DNA of 64,000 nucleotides, taken from contig JARDYH010000003.1 in assembly GCA_029215795.1 (NCBI GenBank), positions 258,885,562 through 258,949,561 of the forward strand. The letters are read 5' to 3'. Positions 20,668-31,111 of this stretch are shown here, one piece after another. The notes under the pieces were generated by a model. That model was given only the letters and a program-made list of their open reading frames with translations, did no database searches and was not told the origin of the DNA. The position numbers and the translations under genes were made by a program. The stretch is from Anniella stebbinsi. Its lineage: Eukaryota; Chordata; Lepidosauria; Squamata; Anniellidae. Position 1 is the stretch's first letter; each line of letters opens with the position of its first letter.

Positions 20668-21336
20668 ATAGAATCATAGAATAGTTGAGTTGGAAGGGCC
20701 CTATAAGGCCATTGAGTCCAACCCCCTCTGCTCAATGCAAGAATCCACCTTAAAGCATACCGTACAGATGGCTGTCTAGCTGCCTCTTGAATGCCTCTAG
20801 TGTTGGAGAGCCCACGACCTCCCTAGGTCATTGGTTCCATTGTCATACTGCTCTAACAGTCAGGAAGTTTTTTCTGATGTCCAGCTGGAATCTGGCTTCC
20901 TGTAACTTGAGCCCATTATTCCGTGTCCTTCACTCTGGGATGATCGAGAAGAGATCCTGGCCCTCCTCTGTGTGTCCTTTCAAGTATTTGAAGAGTGCTA
21001 TCATATCTCCCTTCAGTCTTCTCATCTCCAGGCTAAACATGCCCAATTCTTTCAGTCTCTCCTCATAGGGCTTTGTCTCCAGACCTCTGATCATCCTCGT
21101 TCCCCTCCTGAACCCCCTCCAGCTTGTCTGCATCCTTCTTGAAGTGTAGTGCCCAGACCAGTGCTGAATAGAGGGGAACCAGTACTTTGCACAATTTGGA
21201 AGCTATACTTCTATTAGTGTAGCTCAAAATAGCATTTGCTTTTTTTTTTTTGCAGCCACATCACACTGTTGGCTCATATTCAGCTTGTGATCTACAACAG
21301 TTCCAAGATCCTTCTTGCTTGTAGTATTGTTGTTGT
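20668..21336 (-). mobile_element. CR1 LINE, antisense, inserted in the L2-like LINE
   Basis: Begins catagaatcatagaatagtt, the reversed octamer 3' end. It continues with gagttggaagggccctataa, cagctggaatctggcttcct, gaagagatcctggccctcct, cccttcagtcttctcatctc and gcttgtgatctacaacagtt. It is longer than the sense copy at 5495-6092. Confidence 0.9.
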
Positions 21337-21824
21337 CAGGAGCTGCCTATTTTCAGCATGTAACTCCTTTGCTGAGAGAACTGCACTGGCTGCCTATTTG
21401 CCCAGGTTTAAGGTTTTGGGACAAGTGTACAAAGCCCTAACCAACTTGGTACCAGGATACCTGAGAGAGCACCTTCTCCCTTACCAACCTGCCTGGTTAC
21501 TGAAGCCATTGGAGGGCATGCTCCTGGTGGTTCCACATGGACCTATGGCCCGATTCGAATCCACATGGAGAAGAGCCTTTAGTGTGGTGGCCCCTTCTCT
21601 TTGGAACTCCTTGCCTCTGGAGTTCAGCCAGGCATCAATACTAGGCTGCTTCTGGCGCCTCCTGAAAACAACTCTATTTTGAGATGCCTTCCTCAACTGA
21701 CTAGCCACTGTTTTTACTTCTCCTTTTAATTTGCTTTATAAATTTTCTTTCTTTTTACTGTTTTACCTATGCGCACCGCTCCGGAATGTATTTTAGATAT
21801 GGAGTGGTATATAAATATTGTAAA

Positions 21825-21835
<11 letters not shown>
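21337..21835 (+). mobile_element. L2-like LINE, 3' part of the split copy
   Basis: Decayed RT C-terminus: residues like VYKALTNLVPGYLREHLLPY and RRAFSVVAPSLWNSLPLEF are readable. It ends in gtggtatataaatattgtaa followed by a (TA)n tract at about 21829-21855. Confidence 0.8.
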
Positions 21836-21855
<20 letters not shown>

Positions 21856-21921
21856 GCTATGATCATGCCTTATTCCTCCAAATGAAACCTCATCAAGGGA
21901 TAATTTTCTTCCCCTTTACAG

Positions 21922-21990
21922 AGTCTGATATCGATGCTGCTACTTCCATGATTCTCTTGAATACTTCTATTGAACAAGGCATTTTAGATT
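21922..21990 (+). CDS. FOXN2: FOXN2 coding exon, conserved ESDIDAA segment
   Basis: Flanked by cccctttacag and gtaagtaca. In frame it reads ESDIDAATSMILLNTSIEQG then ILD. This is nearly the same as the segment I recall in human FOXN2 and is shared in weaker form with FOXN3. The exon is 69 nt, phase 1 in and 1 out. It separates FOXN2 from other forkhead genes and confirms the exon chain. Confidence 0.95.
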
Positions 21991-22425
21991 GTAAGTACAA
22001 GAAGTTGTGTTTTTTTTTTAAAAAAGTGGCTGTTTTAAAAATCCTTTTTCAAGCATGCATTTTTAGGAGTGTGCTTGAGTTAGAGCAACTGACAATTTGA
22101 CAGAAGGAAACTCAATAGAGTTCCCTTGTTCTTGATTATTTTAAAGCTCTCTTTAGAAAAAAGTGAAAAAAGATAATGCACTGATCCGATGGCCGCTTCC
22201 TTGGCAGAAAGTCCCCTTTGTGGGCAGTGTGGCTTACTCACAGGCAAATATGCATAGAATCACAACATAAGTTGCTTCCTCCTTATAAGCAAATGGAATT
22301 TTCAGGACACATTGAAAACAGCAATCTCTACTGGTCCAGTGTCTACATAGGCATACGTTCTATTTAACATATGCCAGGTAAGTGTGTATAGGGTTGTAGC
22401 CTCAGTCTAATGTAGCCATGACAAA

Positions 22426-22771
22426 GGGTGCCTCTACAAGAGCGATTTAAAGCTCTTTCAAGGTGCATTAAAATTTTTACCTCTACAAGAGCGGAGCACA
22501 AATCGGGGGTTGAGGTGCTTTTTATCTCCGCTTATGCGCATTATCGAATGCGCGTTAAATAGCGAGTTTTTTTTCTCCACGGCCGTTCAAGCGCATTTTG
22601 ACCATGTAAACGAGCGATCCTCTGAATTTCAGCCACTTTAAAGCGCATTTCGTTCTGCCGGTTATGCGCTTCACCGCATGTCGTTTACAGGAATTAGGCG
22701 TAAAAGCGATTGCGAGAAGATGCGCATAATTGGAGAACCAGGTGTCAAAGTGAATTCTTGTACTGGGGACC
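22426..22771. mobile_element. CpG-rich MITE family S (copy 1)
   Basis: The ends gggtgcctctacaag and cttgtactggggacc are imperfect inverted repeats. The interior is full of gcgcatt/aatgcgc-type motifs such as ttatgcgcattatcgaatgc and taaagcgcatttcg. The homologous copy at 42261-42605 is inserted in another MITE. Confidence 0.7.
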
Positions 22772-22954
22772 AAAGACATGCTCAGTTTTGGGAATGAGTC
22801 AGAAAAGGATTGAAAATAAACCAGCAAGCATCATAATGCCATTATATTTTTAAATCTATGGCACATTTAGAACACTGCATATGATTCTGCTTGCCTGGTC
22901 TCAAAGTTATATTAGAGCTGGGAAATGCCAGGAAAGGGCAAATAAAATAATCAG

Positions 22955-23062
22955 AAATGGCAGAGTCTTGTGGCATCTTAAAGACTATCAAACATTATTC
23001 TCTCATAAGCTTTTGTGGATACTGTCGACTTCATCAGATACATGAAGTATTAACCTCAAATT
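22955..23062 (-). repeat. gatgaag-type interspersed repeat, antisense
   Basis: gcagagtcttgtggcatctt, tctcataagcttttgtggat and cgacttcatcagatacatga reverse-complement to the gatgaag..cacaaaagctt..tcttaagatgccacaag pattern common in amniote repeats. Confidence 0.6.
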
Positions 23063-23156
23063 GGTGGATTTATATACACATGCTCCGGTGGGGTGGGGTG
23101 GGTGTAAACCGTGTTGTCAATTTCCAGTTACATAAGCCTCTATCATGTCTCCCTTA

Positions 23157-23272
23157 GGGCACAATTCATGTTTAGACAGAAAAAAAAATCCCACAACTCC
23201 CAGCATTCCCCAGCTAGCCATGCTGGGAATTGTAGGACTTCTTTCTATCTAAACATGCACAGGATTGCACCT
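23157..23272. repeat. Short foldback MITE
   Basis: catgtttagacagaaa and cacaactcccagcattcccc are followed by the inverted gccatgctgggaattgtagg and tttctatctaaacatgc. The loop is about 10 bases. Confidence 0.65.
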
Positions 23273-23279
23273 TTAATCA

Positions 23280-24045
23280 CCTTTTTTTCGAAACCAAAAA
23301 CCTAAACACTTTCAGTCTTTACTCATAGAGAAGATGTTCCAACCCTACCCCATCTCCATTCTTCTGGAGTAAAGGAATTTCAAAGACAGATATCAACACA
23401 AAATGGCTGAAGTACAATGCATACAGAGATTCAATTCTGCTTAGAAAAAAGATGATACGGACCTCCACCACACCTAATTTTCCCCCCTGGTTTGCCTCTG
23501 CATTTTTTTACCTCTGATGCAGAAGCGTGTCAAGCTTATGAGCTCTTTCACCTGAATAGCTGCTGTTTCGTTCCTTCGCTCTTCCACTCCACTCCACCCC
23601 TCCCCTTCTCTTTCTCCCTCCAGTCTGGTCCTGGCAGATGAGTACTTCAATCAGACTGCCTTTTCGCTGGGCAAAAAAGAAAACGACCCTTTAGTCTGGC
23701 TCTTTAGGGGCATCGAGGGAGTACAATCCTGTCTCTGCAGAGATTCAGGCATTGTATGCAAGGTTTGGGTTTTATATTGAGGCTTGGAGCCGGCTGCTGG
23801 GAGAGATCGCTTTTCCCTGCCAGGACCTGATGCAATCCATTCAAGCCCCCAGTCCTTTAAAACTACATGGAGACTTAGGGCACATTAAATGTGCTTGGGA
23901 AAAATAATCCAGACTTTCAGCGTTCCAGGAAAGGCTGGGGAAGAGGCGGGGTGTCAGCAGGACAGGCACGGCGTCATGTGAGTACCATGCTGCAAATCCA
24001 CACACCAGGCATGGCGAGAGTGCACTAAATCGCTGGTGTGATGGA
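23280..24045. other. FOXN2 intronic sequence, no recognised feature
   Basis: Pyrimidine-rich segments occur at 23570-23640. No exon fits the FOXN2 frame and no repeat family is confidently assigned. Confidence 0.45.
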
Positions 24046-24049
24046 GCTC

Positions 24050-24640
24050 TAAGAGAGACATGACAGAGGCTCATGCAACTATGTGTGATGCTCAGCAAGT
24101 GGATATCATCATCTCTCATCATACTGGATTTTGGCACTGTGCAGCACAATCGATTGGCGGGAGATTGAGGGCAGCCAAAAGTCCTTCACCCAACACATAT
24201 AATTTATGGAATTCACTGCCACAAGATGTGAAACACTGGAACAGAAGATGCTGCCTTATTCTAGCTCAGACCCTTGGTCCATCTAGCCCAGTGTTGTTGA
24301 CGCTGACTCGCAACAATGGCTTTCCAGGATTTCAAGCAGGAGTTTTTCCTGCCCTACCTGGAGATGCTGGGGATCGAACCTGGGACCTTCTGAACTTCAG
24401 TGATGGCCACTAGAACAAATTCATGGAGGATCTATCAATGGCCAGTTAAGTGTGGTGGCAATGTGAAACCTCCACCTCTGATTCTCAGTTGATGGGGACC
24501 AACAGCAGGGGGTGGGCCATTTCTCTCATGTCCTGCTTGTGGGTTTCCCGGAGGCATCTGGCAGGTTACTGTGGGAAGCAAGATGCTATAATAGATTTCC
24601 CTTTCTGATCCAGCAGGGCTCTTCTTGTGGAAGCTTGGAG
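24050..24640 (+). mobile_element. CR1-like LINE 3' end, sense, interrupted by a SINE
   Basis: The left part ends at aattcactgccacaagatgt and the right part resumes at gtgatggccactagaacaaa. This gap is where uninterrupted copies read cacaagatgtagtgatggcc. The right part ends at ttctgatccagcagggctct. The interruption at 24232-24400 is an antisense SINE. Confidence 0.75.
24232..24400 (-). mobile_element. tRNA-Ala-derived SINE, antisense, inside CR1-like
   Basis: ttggtccatctagcccagtg, ggatttcaagcaggagtttt and ggggatcgaacctgggacct (reversed B box) identify the SINE. It is truncated at its tRNA head. Confidence 0.65.
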
Positions 24641-25146
24641 GTTACACACAAAATGCACCTCTAATTAAGGCTGTGCACAGACCCCCTGATTTGCTTTGAA
24701 GGCCGATTTGGGGGTTCCAAATGAGCACCAATTCGACTCGGGGTGCTTTGGGCCCAGGCCGACCTGCTTCAGACACCCAAAGTGGGTTGGCCGTTCCAGT
24801 TTCCCACGTGCCCGCTGTGCAGCTGCTTACTCCCAGCTCACTCCCCCAAAACCGGAGCTGCTGCCCTTGCCCGCCTGCAGGACTTGCCTGAGGTGCCTGT
24901 CAGCCACCCGGCGACCACCCATCCTCGATGAGAGCCTCCATTTTCAATGAAGATGGGGGTTCTGACATTTCCCAACTACAGCAACCATAAAGGGACATTT
25001 CCAGACTCAACTACTTTTGGCTCTGAAACTGCCTGCTGCTGGCTTCAACTCCACCCATCACCAACATCCCCCCCACCCCCGAGATTACCTATATCAGTAT
25101 GTGGCCCTCGACAGGAAAGGGGTTGCCACTCCTTCTATATAATAAT
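24641..25146. other. Unclassified GC-richer intronic block
   Basis: 24700-24950 is GC-richer with open frames lacking domains. It may be an old repeat. Nothing here joins to FOXN2 in frame. Confidence 0.35.
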
Positions 25147-25818
25147 GTCATGAGAAGAGCCCTGCTGGATCAGACCAAAAGTCCATCTAGTCTAGCATTC
25201 TGTTCACAGAGCGGCAACCAGTGGGAAATCCACATGCTGGACATGAGTGCAACAGCACCCTCCCACCCATGTTCCCCAACAACTGGTATACATAGGCATA
25301 CTACCTCTGATACCGGAGGCATCATATAGCCATCAGCAGTAGTAGTCATTGATAGCCTTTCCCTCCAGGAATTTGCATTATGCCCTTTCAAACCATCCAA
25401 GTTAGTGGCCTTCACTACAATTATCTTGTAGAAGTGAATTTCTTAGCTTAACTCTACACTGTGTAAAGAAGTACTTCCTCCTACCTGTCCTGAATCTAGC
25501 ACCAAGCAGCTTCATGGGATGACCCCATTGGGTTACAGTATTTTGAGAGAGGGAGAAAAATGTCTCCCTAGCCGCATTCTTCACGCCATGCATAATTTTG
25601 TGCACCTCTTATCATCTCTCCCCCTTAGCCTCCTTTCCCCTAAACTGTTCCCTAAATCCCAGCTGTTGTAACCTTCGCATAGAGGGGAAATGCTCCAGCC
25701 CCTTGATCATTTGAGTTGCCCCTTTCTGCCCTTTCCCCAGCTCTACAATGTCCTTTTTTTTTAGGTGCAGTGATGAGAATGGTGCACACTATTACAAACG
25801 TGGTCGCACCGTACATTT
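25147..25818 (-). mobile_element. CR1-like LINE, antisense, abutting the FOXN2 last-exon acceptor
   Basis: Starts catgagaagagccctgctgg. It continues through cagcaccctcccacccatgt, cctgtcctgaatctagcacc and aaactgttccctaaatccca to cactattacaaacgtggtcg, the reversed equivalent of the agtattgtgtccag region of CR1. It stops about 30 bp before the exon at 25848. Confidence 0.75.
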
Positions 25819-25847
25819 CATCTGACGAGGCGCTTGCTTTCCCTTAG

Positions 25848-26383
25848 GTGAGAAGCCGCAGACTCTGAAGCTGCCCAAGAAAAGGAACTATAGCAGCATG
25901 TGCCACCGCCACAGCACAGCCAGCCAGGAGCAGACCGATTCTGCGGCGCCCAGCATCGACCCCAAGGAGGACCACAACTACAGCGCCAGCACCGTGGCCT
26001 CGCAGCGCTGCGCCTCGCTCTCCAGCGTGTCTTCCCTGTCCTCCATCGAGGAGGTGTACGAATTCGTCTCGGAGGCCAGCCGGGCAGGAAGCGACGGCAG
26101 TGAAGGGTTCCACAGCGAGGCGGACACCGACGGCGATGAGGAGGACGAAGATCCCCTGGCGGATAGCGGTTACACTTCACAGCTGCGCAGCGGCGGTGCC
26201 TCAGACAAGGCCCAGCCTCGCCAGAAAGCCCTGGAGGAGCTCTGCCAAGAAATCGACGAGGAACTGAAAGAGGCTGCGGGGTCCCTGCTCCATCTAGCCG
26301 GGATCAGCACATGTCTAGGCTCCCTCATAAGTACTGCAAAGACCCATAGCCAGAAACGGAGGAAAAGAAATGACGCAGTGTGA
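25848..26383 (+). CDS. FOXN2: FOXN2 terminal coding exon and stop
   Basis: The acceptor cttgctttcccttag has a possible branch point tctgacg about 25 bases upstream. After completing a cysteine codon the exon reads EKPQTLKLPKKRNYS and continues for about 177 codons to RKRNDAV and a TGA at 26381-26383. Segments typical of FOXN2 are SIDPKEDHNYSAS, SSVSSLSSIEEVYEF, GSDGSEGFHSEADTD, DPLADSGYTSQ and CQEIDEELKEAAGSLLHLAG, then TCLGSLISTAKT. The tail is acidic and serine-rich, then basic at the very end. The four exons in this window give about 264 codons, close to the remembered human C-terminal length. I see no frameshift or premature stop. Confidence 0.97.
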
Positions 26384-27149
26384 CAAGATAACGCCAATCG
26401 ACAGATATAAATGCATATTTTATTTTTTAGCGTGGCAATACTCCTCTACTTTTTACCCTTTGCAAGGGAGATCAAAGCCATAAAAGGACTTTTTGTTTGT
26501 TTGTTTGTTTTTAATTTTTGAAGTTTATCGTTTTGCAATTTTTTTTAAAAAAAAATTTTTAATCGCAAGGGTGATGGTTTTTAGGCATTGGGAAACGGAT
26601 TGAAATTGTGCAAAAACAGGTAGGGGAGGAAAACCAATCAACCCTCCCGCCCTGTAATAATTTTAGCAAAGTTGGATTCACACGGGCGCCATTGCCGGTG
26701 TCGTCTCAGGCTAAAGATGGTCTTGTGTAGCTGTTTGGGTCAAATGGGACTTGAGGGATGCATTAGCCCGACGCACATGGGACTGTGTGTGTAGAGTGTA
26801 TGCGCTGTGGAAATGAAGAATTCCACCCGGATTCCCACTGCACCGGTCACTCATCCAGCCTACCGGATGTTCATGTCGGACATTGGAACAGGAGCCTATA
26901 GGCAAAACAAAGTCCAGTGTGCAAGTTGGAGGGTTAAGAATTGAGTACATTGGGTGCATGCATTGGATTTTTCACATGTAGGCTCAGGACAAAACTACAC
27001 GTTACACTAATCGTGTTGCATGTAACTCTTTTTTTCCCCTCCTTTTTTTTTTACTCTAGTGTAAATGTATGTGGACCCAATTCTGATTGAGAGCACTGTG
27101 TTTCAGGACAGGAAGGTTACATTTCCCCACCACCACCACCAAAAGTATG

Positions 27150-27378
27150 GTGACCATAGAAAAAGGAGGACAGGGCTCCTGTATCTTTAACAGTTGTATA
27201 GAAAAGGGAATTTCAGCAGGTGTCATGTGTACGCATGCAGCACCTGGTGAATTTCCCTCTTCATCACAACAGTTAAAGCTGCAGTAGCCCTGCCCTTTTT
27301 AGAGTGACCAGATACAAAAGAGGGCAGGGTACCTGCAGCTTTAACTGTTGTGTTGAAGAGGGAATTTCACCCTACCAA
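27150..27378. mobile_element. MITE family A, dimer with internal deletion
   Basis: The left end tatggtgaccatagaaaaag is intact. The centre reads agagtgaccagatacaaaag. The right half jumps from gggaatttcacc directly to a terminal ccct. ACCAAAAG flanks both sides as an 8-bp duplication. Confidence 0.75.
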
Positions 27379-30016
27379 AAGGTTTTCTCAGTTCTCTCCA
27401 CCTCCCATGAGTGGGTGGGTGTTTCCAGTAGACTTCTGTGTTTAAACTTCTGTTCCCTGTGGGCAGGGAAGAAGGTTTAACCATCTCCTCCCAAAGTGTG
27501 GCAGTTCCATTCAGAATCTGGATCTCACACGCTTACACTAGAGTGGAAAAAATGGACACGCCTCACCTACGTGATTCACATAATGTGTTGTTGGTTCTCA
27601 GTAGAGATCAGCCTGGCTGAGCCTACAGATCCTGGCCTGCTGTTCCAAATTCGCATCCAAGACACACACATATCAGGTGAGCTGAAGGTGGAGCAGGTGG
27701 CTCAGGAGAGGGAGGATAAACCACCCCAATCCTCTCAGGGCTTATGGGCTCCATCCAGGAAGAGCCCTGGGTGCATTGGGATCTAAAAGACTTGTGATCT
27801 GGGGCAACTTCACATGTTCTGATTTCAGTAATGGCCAGGATTTTATCCCTTACTTCCAGCTTTGCTTCTAATATGTAATGTTCTCATGCGAAAGTCAAAG
27901 CTCCGTAGTAATCTGAATGCTATAAAACTGGCATTGTGGGCCAGCTATCAATTGACTGAGATCTGCAATTCAAAGATAGGTTGTGAGAGAAGAAATGTAA
28001 CATCTGAACAAGGATATTTGGGGGGGACTTAATCTTGAATGGTCAATCTCCACTCTATTCCTCCTAGAATTTCCTTCCTAGTTGTAGCACAAAGTAAGGA
28101 GCTGGTTCCTTCTCTTGGTTGTTGGTTTTTTAAAAAAATATTTAAATTATGATTATTCTATCTTAGATCTACAATGTGCAAGTTTATTGCAAACCCAAAG
28201 CCCCTCTTGTTGTCTTGATACCCAAATGAAGTGAAAAATTTTGACTGCTAAGTTGGAAAAGGCTATTGCACAGAGAACTTTGCGCTTACATGTTTCAGTT
28301 AAGTAGAATGTCATGCTCATTTCTTTCTTAGGTTAAGGTAGTAGATATTGGCCTAGTACTCACAAAGGTGTAATACTTGTTCCAGGCTCTACCATTTTAT
28401 GCTGCTGGGGGGGGGGGGGATCATGTGACTGAATGCTCTTTCAGATGAGAGGGGGGGAAACTTCTCATAGAAATCTAGAGGCTCCTAGACTTGCCTTCTT
28501 ACCAACATCTAATTCTTTATCTGTAGATAACTTTATCTCGTGGTGAAGCATTCCATCATGTGAGCCCCCACCTGCAGTCTGAGGTGGTACAGTCTGGATA
28601 GTTGTGCCACCTGAGTGAGAACCAGGCCTTTTTGAATGCATTCTTATGCCATCTTGAAGACTAGCCTTTTCCTCACCACACACACACACACACACACACA
28701 CACACCACTGTGTGCTTCAGTTTTGTACTGTATTAACTCAGTATCCCTTGAAAAGTTGGTATACAACATAAAACCTAAAAGAGGCATCATTTTAACGTGT
28801 GTGTGTGTGTGAATATGCACATTCTCACACATAACTAACAGGTGCATACACACACACACACGCTACTCAAGACACTGGGAAGAGCTTAGAAAATATGTGC
28901 TGTTAACTCCTAGCAGACTCCCATCTTTCTCGGGTAGGAGTTGCACTTGAGGTGAAATTTCCCGTTTTGCCACGGAAAGTACATGTAGCCAGAATGCCTC
29001 CTTCCTCTTCATCCGTTATTTCAGCAATAATATAATCTCCCTTGTCAAGTTTCTATGGATGACCCAAGAGCTCTGGGAGAGCTGTGCCATGACAGTGGAT
29101 GGAAAACGTAAATGTGGAAATGGTAAAAGATGTGCCTGTTTCTGTGAGAAGCCGTAAGTGGGGCCTAACTCCAGATGTGGACACAGAAGCCGTCCATCTT
29201 CATGCCCTTAGCTCTTTCTGTGAGATGATGAGTTAGCTCACCAAAGCATTCTCTCAGGAAACAGTGACATATTTTAGCGTTCCCATGTGTCATAAGGCAC
29301 TCCTGGGTGTTCTAAGATGGCTGCTGTGTTCATTCTGTGCCCATATGCAGCTGCAAGAGGGAGATATATTTGCCAACGAGGCAGCCAGACTGCAGTTCAA
29401 AGCCAACTGTATTGCCCAGGCTAGTCCTTTAGTTGTCCCTGTCTGTTGTATCGATGGGTTTTTTAGGGGTGACCTGTGTGTATCGTAGGGATTAGATGGT
29501 CTCTACCCACACATTCAAGTTCTTAGATGAGCAGCTCGTTCCTATGTGTGGTGCGGAGAGAAGCAGCAATTGGGAAGGAACAGCATCCTCTCCAACAAAT
29601 GCCCCAGCAGTGTTCTTATGCAATTCCTTGTCCTTCCGGAGGATGCTGGCACAGGAAATGTTTCCGTACAGTGGGTTGGGGAAGGGGGGTCATCGTGGCC
29701 TCTAGTTCCAAGAATGCCTTGAACATTGTGTAATGCTTCTTCTGCCCGGTTCGTAGGGGCAGCTTGGAGTGCCATTTGATCTTCACATTTATTTCCTGTG
29801 TTTTTCCAAGTCTGTGAGAGAAAGAGAGGTCATAAGCGGCCAGTTAAGCAAACCTACCCTGTGGAGGGGCGGGGAGGTATACGATAGCTCTAAATTGCAG
29901 AGAATGGAGTCCAGGTTTTTGCAGAGCAGAGTGAAGCCAAATTTCCACTAACAGTACAGAACTTTCCTGGCTTTTTAGTGACCAAGTAGTTAGTCGGTCA
30001 GGGTTTTGATTTCACT

Positions 30017-30336
30017 AGGATGACCATGTGGAAAAGAGGACAGGGCTCCTGTATCTTTAACAGTTGTGTTGAAAAGGGAAATTCAGCAGGTGTTATTTGT
30101 ATGCATGCAGCACCTGGTGAAACTCCCTCTTCATCACAGCAGTTAAAGTTGCAGGAGTATAGCTAAAGTGACCATATACAAAAGAGGACAGGGCTCCTGC
30201 AGTTTTAACTGTTGTGATGAAGAGGGAATTTCACCAGGTGCTGCATGCATACAAATAACACCTGCTGAAATTCCCTTTTCAATACAACTGTTTAAAGATA
30301 CAGGAGCCCAGTCCTCCGTTTCATAGGGCCACCCTA
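30017..30336. mobile_element. hAT-like foldback MITE family A
   Basis: Bounded by taggatgaccatgtgg and gggccaccctа-type ends (taggatgacc / ggccacccta), with GATTTCAC directly repeated on both sides as an 8-bp target duplication. Both halves contain ctttaacagttgtgttg, aaattcagcaggtg and cacctggtgaaactcc-type quarters in alternating orientation. Confidence 0.85.
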
Positions 30337-30783
30337 GATTTCACTGCTTCTTCATGAATCACGCCTCATATTGATCATAAATTTTGCTTCTGTACTCATT
30401 CTAACACCCCAGGGGTGGGCAACAGGCAGCCACCACCCCTGCTGCTACCGAAATTCAGTAGCAGGAAACAGGGACTGATTTCCCTTCATTTGTTTGCCAA
30501 AATTTGGGCAAACAGCAGCAAGATTGGGCCAGTTTTTAAGGAAAAACGGCCCTTTTCTGAAATTTGGCACCTGAATAGCTGGCACCTGAATTTGCCAGCT
30601 ATTATTTTAGCCCTTCTGTAGAAGTCCAGTGCCAACCCAGTCCTTTGTTTCGTCTTACCGTCTCTGGAACAAGGACGATCCAGGCTTTTGTGTGGTTTGC
30701 TGGATCCTAGCCACCCAACACCTGTTGCATGATATAAGCAGAGCTCCTGATGTAGGCCTTAGGTTTTCAAGGATCTGGGTAGG

Positions 30784-31111
30784 TTAGGGTGACCATATGG
30801 AAAAGAGGACAGGGCTCCTGTATTTTTTTTTAACAGTTGTTTAGAAAAGGGAATTTCAGCAAGTGTCATTTGTATGCATGCAGCACCTGATGAAATTCCC
30901 TCTTCATCGCAACACTTAAAGCTGCAGGAGCCCTGCCCTCTTTGGTATCTAGTCAAGAGGGAAGGGCTCCTGCAGCTTTAAGTGTTGTGATGAAGAGGGA
31001 ATTTCACCAGGTGCTGTGTGTATACAAATGGCACCTGCTGAAATTCCCCTTTCAATACAACTGTTAAAAGATACAGGAGCCCTGTCCTCTTTTTCATATG
31101 GTCACCCTAGT
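30784..31111. mobile_element. hAT-like foldback MITE family A
   Basis: Ends are tagggtgaccatatgg and catatggtcaccctа-type (catatggtcacccta). Flanks are GGGTAGGT and GTGTAGGT, an 8-bp duplication with one mismatch. The central junction is ggtatctagtcaagaggg. Confidence 0.85.

Noticed and set aside
21236..21682. 148-codon + strand frame as a gene
   Set aside because: Chimera of antisense CR1 and sense L2 sequence. The readable part is RT C-terminus.
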